Assembly (NCBI RefSeq): GCF_003762905.1
Contig: NZ_RJKS01000006.1
Span: 115,436 to 179,435, forward strand
Direction of reading: 5' to 3'
Source of the DNA: Curtobacterium sp. ZW137
Lineage (GTDB): Bacteria > Actinomycetota > Actinomycetes > Actinomycetales > Microbacteriaceae
DNA length: 64,000 nucleotides
Shown: piece by piece, positions 7,387-16,696 of the stretch
How positions within the stretch are numbered: the stretch's first letter is position 1
Layout of the letters: each line of letters opens with the position of its first letter
The notes under the pieces: model-generated
The model's database searches: none
Told to the model about the DNA's origin: nothing
Seen by the model: only the letters and a program-made list of their open reading frames with translations
Translations under genes and position numbers: made by a program

Positions 7387-8451
7387 CTAGGAGCGCTTGA
7401 CGGCTCCGAGGCGCGGGAGTCGGGGGACGTTCGCGGTCGCGCCGGCCTCCGGCGGGACGATGGTCTCCTGCGCCGCCGTCACGACGACGTCGTCCACCGC
7501 GAGGGTCAGCACGGCCGAGGGGTCGAGGGAGCGCTTCACGACCGCGAGCCCGATCGGCCCGAGCTCGTGGTGGATCGCCGACGCGGCGAGCCGCCCGACG
7601 TCCTTGCCGTCGAGCGTCACGGCGGTGCCGGGAGCCGGGAGCACCGCGTCGGACCCGTCGAGGTGCAGCATCACGACGCGGCGGGGCGGGTGCCCGAGGT
7701 TGTGGACCTTGGCGACGGTCTCCTGCCCGCGGTAGCACCCCTTGCTCAGGTGCACGGCGGAGCGGAGCCAGTCGAGCTCGTGCGGGATCGTCCGCTCGTC
7801 GATGTCGGTGAGGACCGGACGCCACGCGGCGATCCGCAGGGCGTCGAACGCGAGGAGCCCCGCTGCGGGCCGGTCGGACGCGGCCAGGGTGACCGCGGCA
7901 GTGGACTCGAGCACCGCGATCCGCAGGGTCCAGTCGGAGCCGGGATGTGCCTCCAGGCTGGCGTAGCCCCACCCACCGGGCGTGACGGACGACCACGGGT
8001 CGACCCACTCGACGACGGCGTCGTCGACACGAGCGTCCCCGAACGAGCCGATGGTGGCGAACGCGGCCGAGCGGTCGTCGATCTCGACGCGGAGCATGAA
8101 GCGCATCGAGGAGAGCCAGGCAGCGAGCGGGGCGGCGTCGGCCGGTTCCGTCAGCAGCCAGGTGGTGGTGCCGTCGTCGACGACCCGTGCGGCGTGCTCG
8201 ACGCGACCGGACTGGTCGAGGACGAGCGTCTCGGTGCTGACACCAGGCGCCAGTCCGAGGAGCAGCTGCGACGTGATCGAGTTGAGCCAGGACAGCCGGT
8301 CCGGACCGGTGACGGTCACGACGCCGAGGCCGAGCTCCACGACGGCACGGCCGTCCGCGAGTGCGCGCTGCTCACCGAGCGGGTTGCCGAAGTGCGCCGC
8401 CGGACCGAGGTCCGACGCCACGAACCCGTCGCGCGCCGAGAACGCCGACAT
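7387..8451 (-). CDS. ygfZ: YgfZ/GcvT-like folate-binding protein
   Basis: YgfZ-type proteins bind tetrahydrofolate and help assemble or repair Fe-S clusters. The diagnostic motif KGCYRGQE is present at residues 237-244 and contains the redox-active Cys. The GcvT-like aminomethyltransferase fold fills the rest of the 354 aa. I start at the ATG at 8451 because its TGATG junction overlaps the stop of the upstream nitrobindin-like gene by one base. A longer in-frame start would lie inside that gene. The three-gene unit (38-aa peptide, nitrobindin-like, ygfZ) suggests a role around heme or Fe-S chemistry. Confidence 0.9.
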   Translation of the reverse strand: MSAFSARDGFVASDLGPAAHFGNPLGEQRALADGRAVVELGLGVVTVTGPDRLSWLNSITSQLLLGLAPGVSTETLVLDQSGRVEHAARVVDDGTTTWLLTEPADAAPLAAWLSSMRFMLRVEIDDRSAAFATIGSFGDARVDDAVVEWVDPWSSVTPGGWGYASLEAHPGSDWTLRIAVLESTAAVTLAASDRPAAGLLAFDALRIAAWRPVLTDIDERTIPHELDWLRSAVHLSKGCYRGQETVAKVHNLGHPPRRVVMLHLDGSDAVLPAPGTAVTLDGKDVGRLAASAIHHELGPIGLAVVKRSLDPSAVLTLAVDDVVVTAAQETIVPPEAGATANVPRLPRLGAVKRS

Positions 8452-9059
8452 CAGTCGACCTTCGCGAGCTGCCCCGAGGCGTGGGAGGTGAGTTCCCGGC
8501 CCAGCGCGGCGATGTCCCACGCCCAGAAGAGCTTGCCCTCGACGAGGCCGTACAGCCGGGTCGCCGCGGAGTAGTCCTTCGCGTTGACGGAGCGCATCAC
8601 GGCGTCGGTGGCGAGGTCGATGCGGCCCTTCCGGACCTGCCCGACGTAGAGCTCGTTGACGCCGGTCGGGTGGATGATCGCGGCTTCGACGTCGAAGCCG
8701 TCGTTCGTGTTGCGCAGCGCCTCGACGCTCTGGGTGGTGGTGAACGGCACGGTGCCCTCGCCGAGGAGCATCGCCGGCCCGCGGTCACCGGGCTCGGACG
8801 GCCGGTCCAGGCGCCAGTAGCCCATCTCCGCAGCCAGCGGCGTGTGCGCTTCGTCGAGGAGCCACGTCGTCGAGGAGTAGTTGAGGTACGGCAGGCCGTC
8901 GTGGCTGAAGCTCACGCGCTGGCCGAACTCGTAGTTCCGGACGTCGGGCTCGTCACCTTCGCCGACGGGGTACTCGACGACGCCGGTGCCTTCCCAGACG
9001 CCGACGAGCCAGGACAGGGGGACGAGTTCGGGGGCGAGGCCCTCCGGCAGTTCGATCAA
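8451..9059 (-). CDS. FABP-family heme-binding protein (nitrobindin-like)
   Basis: This 202-aa beta-barrel protein belongs to the nitrobindin/THAP4-C-like family, whose members bind ferric heme and react with NO or peroxynitrite. The hallmark GVWEGTG, close to the family's GxWxGxG, sits at residues about 20-26, and several beta-strand pairs follow (YEFGQRVSFSHDG, AEMGYWRL). Candidate heme-ligand His residues are in the last third (TSHASGQ near the C-terminus), but I cannot assign the proximal one. Start is a TTG at 9059 that overlaps the stop of the upstream 38-aa gene by 4 bp. It is translationally coupled to ygfZ downstream. Confidence 0.85.
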   Translation of the reverse strand: MIELPEGLAPELVPLSWLVGVWEGTGVVEYPVGEGDEPDVRNYEFGQRVSFSHDGLPYLNYSSTTWLLDEAHTPLAAEMGYWRLDRPSEPGDRGPAMLLGEGTVPFTTTQSVEALRNTNDGFDVEAAIIHPTGVNELYVGQVRKGRIDLATDAVMRSVNAKDYSAATRLYGLVEGKLFWAWDIAALGRELTSHASGQLAKVD

Positions 9060-9172
9060 CGCTGACCCTTGAACAGCTTCACGACGACCGTCACCGAGAC
9101 GAACGCGATCGCGAGCGAGGCCAGGCCGAGGAGACCGACGTAGAACAGCTCGAGCGCTAGCAGCGAATCCAT
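9056..9172 (-). CDS. 38-aa single-pass membrane peptide
   Basis: The minus strand from 9172 encodes a short peptide starting [10 protein letters not shown], with one hydrophobic helix (about residues 4-30, including [13 protein letters not shown]) and a basic end (KLFKGQR). Its stop overlaps the TTG of the nitrobindin-like gene by 4 bp, and TAGACT lies seven bases before its ATG. Promoter, coupling and composition all support a real gene that heads the nitrobindin-ygfZ operon. I recognise no family. It may tether or regulate its partner at the membrane. Confidence 0.65.
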   Translation of the reverse strand: MDSLLALELFYVGLLGLASLAIAFVSVTVVVKLFKGQR

Positions 9173-9196
9173 GCCGCCGAGTCTACGCGGAGCGGC

Positions 9197-9478
9197 TCAA
9201 CGCGCCAGGAGCACCACGGCGGTGACGAGCACGACGACGAAGGACCCGGACGAGGCGATGCTGATCCGTTCGACCAGGCCGTCCTTCGTCGCGGTGATGA
9301 GCTGCAGCACGAAGCTGACGAGCACGGACGCCACGAACACCAGGAGCAGCCACGCGAAGGAGTCCTTCTCGGTGAGGGTCAGGACGAGCACGGCGCCGAG
9401 GATCGAGAGCAGCCAGACGGGCAGCACCGACGTCAGCTTCAGGCGGCGCTGGTCTGCGGGCGGGACGGGCTCGGTCAC
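9197..9478 (-). CDS. Small three-helix membrane protein
   Basis: A 93-aa integral membrane protein is read from a GTG at 9478 (an adjacent GTG at 9481 is equally possible). Three hydrophobic stretches are clear: [39 protein letters not shown] and [17 protein letters not shown] charged TEKD loop lies between the first two. AATGAT lies six bases before the GTG. It is divergent from glnR. Proteins of this type are conserved hypotheticals in Microbacteriaceae, and no function is recognised. Confidence 0.7.
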   Translation of the reverse strand: MTEPVPPADQRRLKLTSVLPVWLLSILGAVLVLTLTEKDSFAWLLLVFVASVLVSFVLQLITATKDGLVERISIASSGSFVVVLVTAVVLLAR

Positions 9479-9560
9479 CACCCCATCATTGCAGGCGCGT
9501 CGGGGACACTTGTCGGGCATCACTAGGATGTCTCCACGACGTCTTCCCACTGGAGGTCCT

Positions 9561-10244
9561 GTGGCACAGCTCCTGGTACTCACTTCGGCTGCGCCCGGCG
9601 ACGTCCTGCCGAGCCTGGGCCTCCTGAGCCACCGGATCCGCCACGTGCCGGCCGAAGCCGCACAGCTGGTGAACGCACCGCAGAGCGACCTGATGTTCGT
9701 GGACGCCCGCACCGACCTGGTCAGTGCGAAGGCCCTGTGCAAGATCCTCGCCACGTCCGGTTCGACGACCCCCATCGTGCTCGTCGTCACCGAGGGCGGC
9801 CTGACCGCCGTCAACAGCGAGTGGAACATCGACGACGTGGTGCTCGAGAGCGCCGGCCCGGCCGAGGTCGACGCCCGCATCCGCCTCAGCGCAGGGCGCG
9901 CGGCCAAGAACCAGACCGGGTCGAAGATCCAGGCGTCCGGCGTCGTCATCGACGAGGCCAGCTACTCGGCGAAGGTCCGCGGCAAACCGCTCGACCTCAC
10001 CTTCAAGGAGTTCGAACTCCTCCGCTTCTTCGCCACGCACCCGTCGCGGGTGTTCACGCGCGAGCAGCTGCTGTCCGAGGTCTGGGGCTACGACTACTTC
10101 GGTGGCACCCGCACCGTGGACGTGCACGTCCGACGGCTCCGCGCCAAGCTCGGCGACCTCGAGTCGCTCATCGGCACGGTCCGGAACGTCGGCTACCGCT
10201 TCAACGTCTACGACGACGAGGCCGAACGACTCATGGGGCAGTAG
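9561..10244 (+). CDS. glnR: Nitrogen regulator GlnR (orphan OmpR-type)
   Basis: GlnR controls glutamine synthetase, ammonium transport and nitrite reduction genes in actinobacteria, without a partner kinase. The 227-aa protein begins [20 protein letters not shown] and carries the GlnR-typical atypical receiver with [10 protein letters not shown] around Asp50 and [10 protein letters not shown]. The winged-helix domain (about 130-222) has [13 protein letters not shown] and the near-invariant [20 protein letters not shown]. The GTG at 9561 has GGAGG 5 nt upstream, and TAGGAT at 9524-9529 predicts a start site about 25 nt before it. mshD follows with no gap. Confidence 0.92.
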   Translation: MAQLLVLTSAAPGDVLPSLGLLSHRIRHVPAEAAQLVNAPQSDLMFVDARTDLVSAKALCKILATSGSTTPIVLVVTEGGLTAVNSEWNIDDVVLESAGPAEVDARIRLSAGRAAKNQTGSKIQASGVVIDEASYSAKVRGKPLDLTFKEFELLRFFATHPSRVFTREQLLSEVWGYDYFGGTRTVDVHVRRLRAKLGDLESLIGTVRNVGYRFNVYDDEAERLMGQ

Positions 10245-11054
10245 GTGCCCGACCTCAGCCGCTTCGTCGTCCCGGGAGAGGCTCCGCCCTTCTCCGACCA
10301 GACCCTGGTCGACGTGCGCGCGGGCCGCGCCCTCGTGCTGGAGGAACCGGACGGGGTCGCGGTGGTCCGGGACGGCGAGCTGGAGCTCGTGGTCCGCCGG
10401 GAGGCCCGTGGTCAGGGCGTCGGGACCCGGCTCGTCGACCGCGCGCTCGCGCTGGGCGGCGGGGCCGCGCCGCGGCTGGCCTGGGCACACGGGGACAGCC
10501 CGGCGGCGCGGGCGATCGCGACGCGCTACGGATGGGCTGCCACGAGGACGCTGCTGCAGCTGCGCGCTCCGGTGCCGATGACGGTGCCCCACCCGAGCCT
10601 CCCGTCGGGGTCCGTGCTCGCCGCGTTCACGAGCGGAACGGGTCCGGCCACCGCGCCCGAGGCCGACTGGCTCGCGCTCAACGCCGCGGCGTTCGCGTCG
10701 CACCCGGAGCAGGGGTCGATGACGCTCGACGACCTCCGCGCCAGGGAGACGGAGTCGTGGTTCGACGCCGACGACCTGCTGCTGCTCCGTGACGCCTCCG
10801 GGGCACTCGCCGGGTCGTGCTGGCTCAAGGTCGAGGACGGGATCGGCGAGTTCTACGCCGTCGCCGTGCGCCCGGACCTGCAGGGCCACGGCATCGGTGG
10901 CGTCCTGATGCGCGCCGGGTTCGCGCGCCTGCAGGAGCGGGGCGTCACGACCGCTGCGCTCTACGTCGAAGGCGACAACGAACCCGCGCTGGCGCTCTAC
11001 CGCCGGTCCGGGTTCACCCAGCACGCGATCGACGTGCAGTACGCCGCACCCTGA
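10245..11054 (+). CDS. mshD: Mycothiol synthase
   Basis: MshD acetylates the cysteinyl amine of Cys-GlcN-Ins in the last step of mycothiol synthesis, the main low-molecular-weight thiol of actinobacteria. The 269-aa protein has two tandem GNAT folds. The first holds [16 protein letters not shown] (about 44-59). The second holds [15 protein letters not shown] and [20 protein letters not shown], typical of MshD. The length is slightly below the usual 290-310 aa. The GTG directly abuts the glnR stop, as in other actinobacteria, where glnR-mshD adjacency is frequent. Confidence 0.92.
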   Translation: MPDLSRFVVPGEAPPFSDQTLVDVRAGRALVLEEPDGVAVVRDGELELVVRREARGQGVGTRLVDRALALGGGAAPRLAWAHGDSPAARAIATRYGWAATRTLLQLRAPVPMTVPHPSLPSGSVLAAFTSGTGPATAPEADWLALNAAAFASHPEQGSMTLDDLRARETESWFDADDLLLLRDASGALAGSCWLKVEDGIGEFYAVAVRPDLQGHGIGGVLMRAGFARLQERGVTTAALYVEGDNEPALALYRRSGFTQHAIDVQYAAP

Positions 11055-11122
11055 CGCCCGACCGCTGTCCACCGTTGTCCACAGCCCCCGCGGCAGCAGC
11101 ACCCGGGTGGCAGGATGAGCAC

Positions 11123-13288
11123 ATGGACACCGAACCGCAGCTCGACGGCGAATCCGTCTCGCACGACCTCGACGACTTCGACGAGGTCGTGGAGGTCGAG
11201 CACGAGTCGCTGCCGACGGACCGGTACTTCGACCGCGAGATCAGCTGGCTGCGGTTCAACCAGCGCGTGCTCGAGCTGGGCGAGGACCGGAGCGTCCCCC
11301 TGCTCGAACGCGCCAACTTCCTGGCGATCTTCGCGTCCAACCTCGACGAGTTCTTCATGGTCCGGGTCGCCGGGCTGAAGCGCCGCATCGACACCGGGAT
11401 CGCGGTCCCCACGAACGTCGGTCGTGCGCCGAGCGACGTGCTCCGGGACATCGCGAAGAAGGCCCACGAGCTGCAGGACCGGCACGCGCAGGCGTTCATC
11501 GGGTCGCTCAAGCCCGACATGGACGCCGCGGGAATCCACATCGAGCACTGGTCCGACCTGGCCGAGGCCGACCGGCTCCGGATGCGTGAGTACTTCGCCG
11601 AGCAGATCTTCCCGGTGCTGATGCCCCTCGCGGTGGACCCGGCGCACCCGTTCCCGTACATCTCGGGGCTGTCGCTCAACCTCGCGGTGCGCGTGCGCAA
11701 CCCGAAGTCGCAGCGGCAGGAGTTCGCGCGCCTCAAGGTGCCGCAGAACTTCTCCCGGCTGATCAAGCTGCCCGACGACAACTCCGGGCGGATGCGCTTC
11801 ATCCCGCTCGAAGACCTCATCGCGAACCACCTCGACGACCTCTTCCCGGGGATGGAAGTGCTGGAGCACCACGTGTTCCGGGTCACCCGCAACGAAGACG
11901 TCGAGATCGAGGAAGACGAGGCCGAGAACCTCATCCAGGCCCTCGAGCGTGAACTCCTGCGCCGTCGCTTCGGTCCGCCGATCCGGCTCGAGATCACCGA
12001 GGACATGGACCCGGTGACGCTCGACCTGCTCGTCCGCGAACTCGACATCACCGAGCAAGAGGTCTACCGGCTGCCGTCGCCGCTCGACCTCGGCTGCCTG
12101 TTCGAGATCTCCAAGATCAGCCGGCCGGACCTGCACTACCCCAAGCACGTGCCGACCACCCCGGTGCAGTTCCAGCCGGGCGAGCCGAACACCAAGCCCG
12201 ACCTCTTCCGCGCGATCGCCGCGAAGGACGTCCTCGTGCACCACCCGTACGAGTCCTTCGCCACCAGCGTGCAGGCCTTCCTCGAGCAGGCCGCCGCCGA
12301 CCCGCACGTGCTCGCGATCAAGCAGACGCTGTACCGCACCTCCGGCGACTCCCCCATCGTCGAAGCCCTGATCGACGCGGCCGCCGCGGGCAAGCAGGTC
12401 CTCGCGCTGGTCGAGATCAAGGCGCGCTTCGACGAGCAGAACAACATCACCTGGGCCCGCAAGCTCGAGAAGGCCGGCGTGCACGTGGTCTACGGCCTCG
12501 TCGGGCTGAAGACGCACTCCAAGCTCGTGCTCGTCATCCGGCAGGAAGGCGGGACGCTCAAGCACTACAGCCACATCGGCACGGGCAACTACAACCCGAA
12601 GACCTCGCGCATCTACGAGGACATGGGGCTGTTCACCGCGGACGACGTCGTCGGCAAGGACCTCACGCGCCTGTTCAACGAGCTCTCCGGGTACGCGATC
12701 GAGAAGAAGTTCAAGCGCCTGCTCGTCGCCCCGCTGCACCTGCGGAAGGGGCTGCTCAAGCGGATCCAGGTCGAGGCGGACAACGCCCGCGCCGGCAAGC
12801 CCTCCGGCATCCGGATCAAGGTGAACTCGATGGTCGACGAACAGATCATCGACGCGCTCTACCTCGCCAGCCAGGCCGGGGTGCCGATCGACATCTGGGT
12901 GCGTGGCATCTGCTCGCTGAAGCCGGGCCTCGAAGGCGTCAGCGAGACGATCCGGGTGCGCAGCGTCGTCGGGCGCTACCTCGAGCACTCGCGGGCGTTC
13001 GCGTTCCACAACGACGGCGACCCGTTCATCTTCATCGGCAGCGCCGACATGATGCACCGCAACCTCGACCGTCGCGTCGAGGCCCTGGTCCGCCTGTCCG
13101 AACCGGCCCACATGAACGAGGTCACCGAGATGTTCGACCTCGCGATGGCCGAGTCGACCAGCTCGTGGCACCTCGAGTCCGACGGCGAATGGACGCGTCA
13201 TTCGACCGACGACGACGGCCGACCCCTCGACGACGTGCAGAATGTCCTCATGCGGAACATCTCGTCCCGGAAGCGCTCCACTCGGTGA
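11123..13288 (+). CDS. ppk: Polyphosphate kinase 1
   Basis: Ppk1 reversibly polymerises the gamma-phosphate of ATP into polyphosphate, a phosphate and energy store. The ATG at 11123 gives 721 aa, normal for the family. CAGGAT lies six bases upstream. An acidic 30-residue leader precedes [17 protein letters not shown]. The PLD-like catalytic domains contain [30 protein letters not shown] and THSKLVLV with the autophosphorylated His, followed by [17 protein letters not shown]. Its stop overlaps the mutT1 start (GTGA). Being near phoU and pst, it fits a phosphate-homeostasis neighbourhood. Confidence 0.97.
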   Translation: MDTEPQLDGESVSHDLDDFDEVVEVEHESLPTDRYFDREISWLRFNQRVLELGEDRSVPLLERANFLAIFASNLDEFFMVRVAGLKRRIDTGIAVPTNVGRAPSDVLRDIAKKAHELQDRHAQAFIGSLKPDMDAAGIHIEHWSDLAEADRLRMREYFAEQIFPVLMPLAVDPAHPFPYISGLSLNLAVRVRNPKSQRQEFARLKVPQNFSRLIKLPDDNSGRMRFIPLEDLIANHLDDLFPGMEVLEHHVFRVTRNEDVEIEEDEAENLIQALERELLRRRFGPPIRLEITEDMDPVTLDLLVRELDITEQEVYRLPSPLDLGCLFEISKISRPDLHYPKHVPTTPVQFQPGEPNTKPDLFRAIAAKDVLVHHPYESFATSVQAFLEQAAADPHVLAIKQTLYRTSGDSPIVEALIDAAAAGKQVLALVEIKARFDEQNNITWARKLEKAGVHVVYGLVGLKTHSKLVLVIRQEGGTLKHYSHIGTGNYNPKTSRIYEDMGLFTADDVVGKDLTRLFNELSGYAIEKKFKRLLVAPLHLRKGLLKRIQVEADNARAGKPSGIRIKVNSMVDEQIIDALYLASQAGVPIDIWVRGICSLKPGLEGVSETIRVRSVVGRYLEHSRAFAFHNDGDPFIFIGSADMMHRNLDRRVEALVRLSEPAHMNEVTEMFDLAMAESTSSWHLESDGEWTRHSTDDDGRPLDDVQNVLMRNISSRKRSTR

Positions 13289-14280
13289 GCGGGGGACCAA
13301 CGGGTCCCGTCCTCGCGGCGGGAGCGGTAGTCTGGCGTGAGCAGGACGGTGTCCCGCTCGTGCTCCTGATCCACCGCGAGCACCACAAGGACGTCTCCTT
13401 CCCGAAGGGCAAGGTCGACCCGGGCGAAGCCGTGCCGACCGCCGCGGTCCGGGAGATCGACGAGGAGACGGGCTACCGCGTCCACCTCGGCGCACCGCTC
13501 GGCACCGCGGAGTACGTGCTGCCGAACGGCCGCGACAAGGTCGTGCACTACTGGGCCGCACGGGTCAGCGCGAAGGAACACCAGCGCGCCGGGAAGTTCA
13601 AGCCCAACGCCGAGGTCGCCGCGATCGAGTGGGTCACCATCGACGACGCCCGCGCCCGACTGACCTACCTCCGGGACGTCGAGATCCTGGACCGCTTCGC
13701 CGACCGCGCCGCCCGGGGCGCACACGACACGTTCGCGCTCATCGCCCTGCGGCACGCCAAGACCACCCCCGGCTCGGACTGGCACGGCCCGGACGCCACC
13801 CGCCCGCTGCTGCCCGTCGGCCGGACCCAGGCGAAGGCCGTCGCGTCCCCGGTCGCCGCGTTCGGTCCGCGCAAGATCGTCAGCAGCACGGCGGCGCGGT
13901 GCCTGGCGACCGTCGAGCCGCTCTCCGACAAGACCAAGATCGGCGTCTCGAGCACACCGGACATCAGCCAGGACGCCCACGACCAGGGCTCGGCCGACGT
14001 CAAGGGCGTCGTGCGGAAGCGCCTCGCGAAGGGCAAGACCGCCGTGCTGTGCTCGCACGGCCCGGTGCTGCCGGAGATCATCGCCCGCATCGCGACCGAG
14101 ACCGCCGGCGACACCGACCCCGGCACGTACGGCGCCGCGGACACCGACGCCGCCGGCGACGCCGCGCGCTTCGACCTCCGTCGTGCCGCGATGCTCTCGG
14201 TCGGGGACTTCGCCGTGCTGCACATCGCCGACGGCAAGCTCGTCGCGGTGGAGACGCACCGCAACCCGGTCTCCGCGTAG
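13285..14280 (+). CDS. mutT1: MutT1-type Nudix hydrolase with histidine phosphatase domain
   Basis: The 331-aa protein joins a Nudix domain to a histidine phosphatase domain, as in mycobacterial MutT1, which sanitises 8-oxo-(d)GTP and cleaves diadenosine polyphosphates. The Nudix box lies at residues 42-64 ([20 protein letters not shown]). The second domain has LRHAKT (RHA at 156-158) and a later [11 protein letters not shown] with the second His. The GTG overlaps the ppk stop by 4 bp, and ppk1-mutT1 adjacency is conserved in mycobacteria. The stop codon lies within a 28-bp tandem duplication. Confidence 0.92.
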   Translation: MSGGPTGPVLAAGAVVWREQDGVPLVLLIHREHHKDVSFPKGKVDPGEAVPTAAVREIDEETGYRVHLGAPLGTAEYVLPNGRDKVVHYWAARVSAKEHQRAGKFKPNAEVAAIEWVTIDDARARLTYLRDVEILDRFADRAARGAHDTFALIALRHAKTTPGSDWHGPDATRPLLPVGRTQAKAVASPVAAFGPRKIVSSTAARCLATVEPLSDKTKIGVSSTPDISQDAHDQGSADVKGVVRKRLAKGKTAVLCSHGPVLPEIIARIATETAGDTDPGTYGAADTDAAGDAARFDLRRAAMLSVGDFAVLHIADGKLVAVETHRNPVSA

Positions 14281-14316
14281 CGCGCAGCGCAACCCGGTCT
14301 CCGCGGAGCGCGCACG
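14261..14316 (+). repeat. 28-bp tandem duplication spanning the mutT1 stop
   Basis: GCAACCCGGTCTCCGCG occurs at 14261-14277 and again at 14289-14305, each followed by AGCGCGCA-type sequence. The unit is 28 bp. The first copy holds the TAG stop; in the second, TAG reads GAG, so a simple slip would extend the protein. Confidence 0.75.
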
Positions 14317-14321
14317 GCCCC

Positions 14322-14345
14322 GGACCCCGCCACCTGGCGGGGTCC
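14322..14345 (+). terminator. Terminator of ppk-mutT1
   Basis: Perfect 10-bp arms (14322-14331 and 14336-14345) enclose a 4-nt ACCT loop, followed by TTCGG. It lies 42 bp after the mutT1 stop. Confidence 0.8.
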
Positions 14346-14408
14346 TTCGGCGCGCGCGCGGCGAGCCGAGCCTCCCGGCCGACCGTGCCGCTGCCGGGAC
14401 AACCCCTC

Positions 14409-14463
14409 GTTCACCTGCCGTTCACCGGGGCGCGTGATCCCGGTCACTTCGCGTCCCTACAGT
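14409..14463 (+). promoter_or_regulatory. pstS promoter with tandem PHO box
   Basis: GTTCACC occurs at 14409 and 14420 (11-nt spacing), and a further GGTCACT at 14442 is in the same 11-nt phase. This is a canonical actinobacterial PHO box. A TACAGT -10 lies at 14458-14463, so the activator would sit over the -35 region, as expected for RegX3-dependent pst expression. The start site would leave a leader of about 70 nt before the pstS GTG. Confidence 0.8.
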
Positions 14464-14535
14464 CGCTCGCGGGTCGGCACCGGCCCGCGGGACCACCAAG
14501 GGTCCCACCTGCACTCCACCCCCGAAGGGACCCCT

Positions 14536-15645
14536 GTGAACATCAAGCGAATCGGCACGGTCGCGGCAATCGCGATCGCCGGCGCGGTCGTGCTCTCCTC
14601 GTGCGCGGCGAACGAAGGCGGCGCGGGCAGCACCACGTCGGCCTCGGCCTCGGGTGTCGACTACTCGAAGCTCTCCGGCACGCTCACCGGTTCGGGCTCC
14701 TCCGCCCAGCAGACCGCCGAGGCCACGTGGGCCGCCGGCTTCCAGGACCAGGCCTCGAACGTCACGGTGAACTACTCGCCCGACGGCTCCGGCGCCGGCC
14801 GCAAGAACTTCATCTCGGGCGCCGCGGACTTCGCCGGCTCCGACGCCGCGCTGTCCGACGCCGAGCTCTCCGGCTCCTTCGGCCTCTGCGCCGCGGACTC
14901 GAAGGCCATCGACATCCCGGTCTACATCTCCCCGATCGCGATCGCCTACAAGGTCGACGGCGTGAAGGACCTGACGCTCGACGCGAAGACCATCGCGGGC
15001 ATCTTCTCCGGCAAGATCACCAAGTGGAACGACTCGCAGATCGCGGACCTCAACAAGGACGCCGACCTGCCGGACGCGAACATCACCGTCGTGCACCGCT
15101 CCGACGACTCGGGCACCACCCAGAACTTCTCCGAGTACGTCTCGGCGAACGCCGGCGACGTGTGGACCGAAGCGCCGAGCCAGACCTACCCGTACCAGGT
15201 CGGCGACAGCGCGAAGGGCACCTCGGGTGTGGCCTCGGCCATGCAGGGCGCCTCGAACGCCATCACCTACATCGACGACTCCGGCGCCGGTGACCTCGAC
15301 AAGGCCAAGCTCATGGTCGGCGACACCGCCACCAAGATCTCCGCCGACGGTGCCGCGCAGGTCGTCGCCGACTCCGACGTCGCCGCCGGCCGCGAGGACA
15401 ACGACCTCGCGATCGACATCGACCGCAAGGACACCGCCAAGGGCGCATGGCCCCTGGTCCTCGTCTCCTACGCCATCGCGTGCCAGGAGTACAAGGACTC
15501 GGACAAGGCCGACCTCGTCAAGTCGTACCTGACCTACGTGGTCTCGGACGACGCGCAGAAGGCCGCCGCGACGGAGGCCAAGTCGGCCGCCCTCTCGAGC
15601 GACCTCGCGAAGAAGGCCGCCACCGCGGTCGCGTCCATCAAGTAA
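14536..15645 (+). CDS. pstS: Phosphate ABC transporter substrate-binding lipoprotein
   Basis: PstS captures phosphate outside the membrane and delivers it to PstCA. The GTG at 14536 has GAAGGGA 6-12 nt upstream and yields a 369-aa lipoprotein with lipobox LSSC (Cys23). LTGSGSSAQQ and NYSPDGSGAGRKNFISGAADFAGSD contain the Ser/Gly phosphate-binding loops. HRSDDSGTT and KGTSGVASAM are further phosphate-contacting segments. It is first in pstSCAB and PHO-box controlled. A hairpin between pstS and pstC probably raises pstS above the permeases. Confidence 0.97.
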   Translation: MNIKRIGTVAAIAIAGAVVLSSCAANEGGAGSTTSASASGVDYSKLSGTLTGSGSSAQQTAEATWAAGFQDQASNVTVNYSPDGSGAGRKNFISGAADFAGSDAALSDAELSGSFGLCAADSKAIDIPVYISPIAIAYKVDGVKDLTLDAKTIAGIFSGKITKWNDSQIADLNKDADLPDANITVVHRSDDSGTTQNFSEYVSANAGDVWTEAPSQTYPYQVGDSAKGTSGVASAMQGASNAITYIDDSGAGDLDKAKLMVGDTATKISADGAAQVVADSDVAAGREDNDLAIDIDRKDTAKGAWPLVLVSYAIACQEYKDSDKADLVKSYLTYVVSDDAQKAAATEAKSAALSSDLAKKAATAVASIK

Positions 15646-15657
15646 CACCTCCTGAGA

Positions 15658-15697
15658 GCCCGGATGCCGGTCAGTCACCCCCGACCGGCATCCGGGC
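15658..15697 (+). terminator. Intra-operon hairpin between pstS and pstC
   Basis: Perfect 15-bp arms (15658-15672 and 15683-15697) enclose a 10-nt loop. Position inside an operon suggests partial termination or 3'-end protection of the pstS message, not a full stop. Confidence 0.75.
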
Positions 15698-15731
15698 ACT
15701 TCCCCGTCTCCCGACAGGAGTCCCACCTCCC

Positions 15732-16682
15732 ATGACGACCGCACCCCTCCAGCAAGGGTCATCGCTCACCCCGTCGAAGCCGAAGGCCGTCGTGCGCGTC
15801 GGCGACCGGGTCTTCTCCGCCGCCTCGGTCCTCTCCGGCGGCCTCATCCTGGTGGTGCTCGCCCTCGTCGCGGCGTTCCTCGTCTGGCAGAGCATCCCCG
15901 CCTTCACCGCGAAGGCCGGCGAGCTCCCGAACCAGGCCGCCAACTTCTGGGACTACGTCGGGCCGCTCGTCTTCGGCACCGTCTGGTCCGCGTTCCTCGC
16001 GCTGGTCTTCGCCGTCCCGCTGTCCCTCGGGATCGCGCTGTTCATCTCGCACTTCGCACCGCGCCGCATCGCGCCGGTGCTCGGCTACGTGATCGACCTG
16101 CTCGCTGCGGTCCCCTCCGTCGTCTACGGGCTCTGGGGCATCGTCGTCCTGGCCCGCTTCGTGCAGCCGTTCTACGCGTTCCTCAACGAGTACCTCGGGT
16201 GGATCCCGTTGTTCTCCGGACAGATCTCCGGCACCGGCCGCACGATCCTCACCGCGGCGATCGTGCTCGCGGTCATGGCGATCCCGATCATGACCGCCGT
16301 GATGCGCGAGATCTTCCTGCAGGCGCCGACCCTCAACGAAGAGGCCGCGCTCGCCCTCGGTGCCACGCGCTGGGAGATGATCCGGCTGTCGGTCCTGCCG
16401 TTCGCGAAGTCCGGCATCGTGTCCGCGATCATGCTCGGCCTCGGTCGTGCGCTCGGCGAGACGATGGCGATCGCCCTGGTCCTGTCGGTGTCCACGAAGG
16501 TCACCTTCAACCTGATCGGCTCGCTCAACCCCTCGACGATCGCCGCGAACATCGCACTGCAGTTCGCCGAGGCGTCCGGGACGGCCCTGAACGCGCTCAT
16601 CGCCTCGGGCCTGATCCTCTTCGTCATCACCCTGGTCATCAACATGCTCGCGCGGTACATCGTCCGCCGGCGCGTCAGCTGA
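15732..16682 (+). CDS. pstC: Phosphate ABC transporter permease
   Basis: PstC is one of two membrane subunits of the phosphate importer. The 316-aa protein has a cytoplasmic N-terminus (about 30 aa) and six predicted helices, starting SVLSGGLILVVLALVAAFLVW. It carries the EAA loop (NEEAALALGATRWEMIRLSVLPF), which docks PstB. The ATG at 15732 has ACAGGAG about 12 nt upstream. Gap to pstA is 14 bp. Confidence 0.96.
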   Translation: MTTAPLQQGSSLTPSKPKAVVRVGDRVFSAASVLSGGLILVVLALVAAFLVWQSIPAFTAKAGELPNQAANFWDYVGPLVFGTVWSAFLALVFAVPLSLGIALFISHFAPRRIAPVLGYVIDLLAAVPSVVYGLWGIVVLARFVQPFYAFLNEYLGWIPLFSGQISGTGRTILTAAIVLAVMAIPIMTAVMREIFLQAPTLNEEAALALGATRWEMIRLSVLPFAKSGIVSAIMLGLGRALGETMAIALVLSVSTKVTFNLIGSLNPSTIAANIALQFAEASGTALNALIASGLILFVITLVINMLARYIVRRRVS

Positions 16683-16696
16683 GAGGTCGCACCCCG

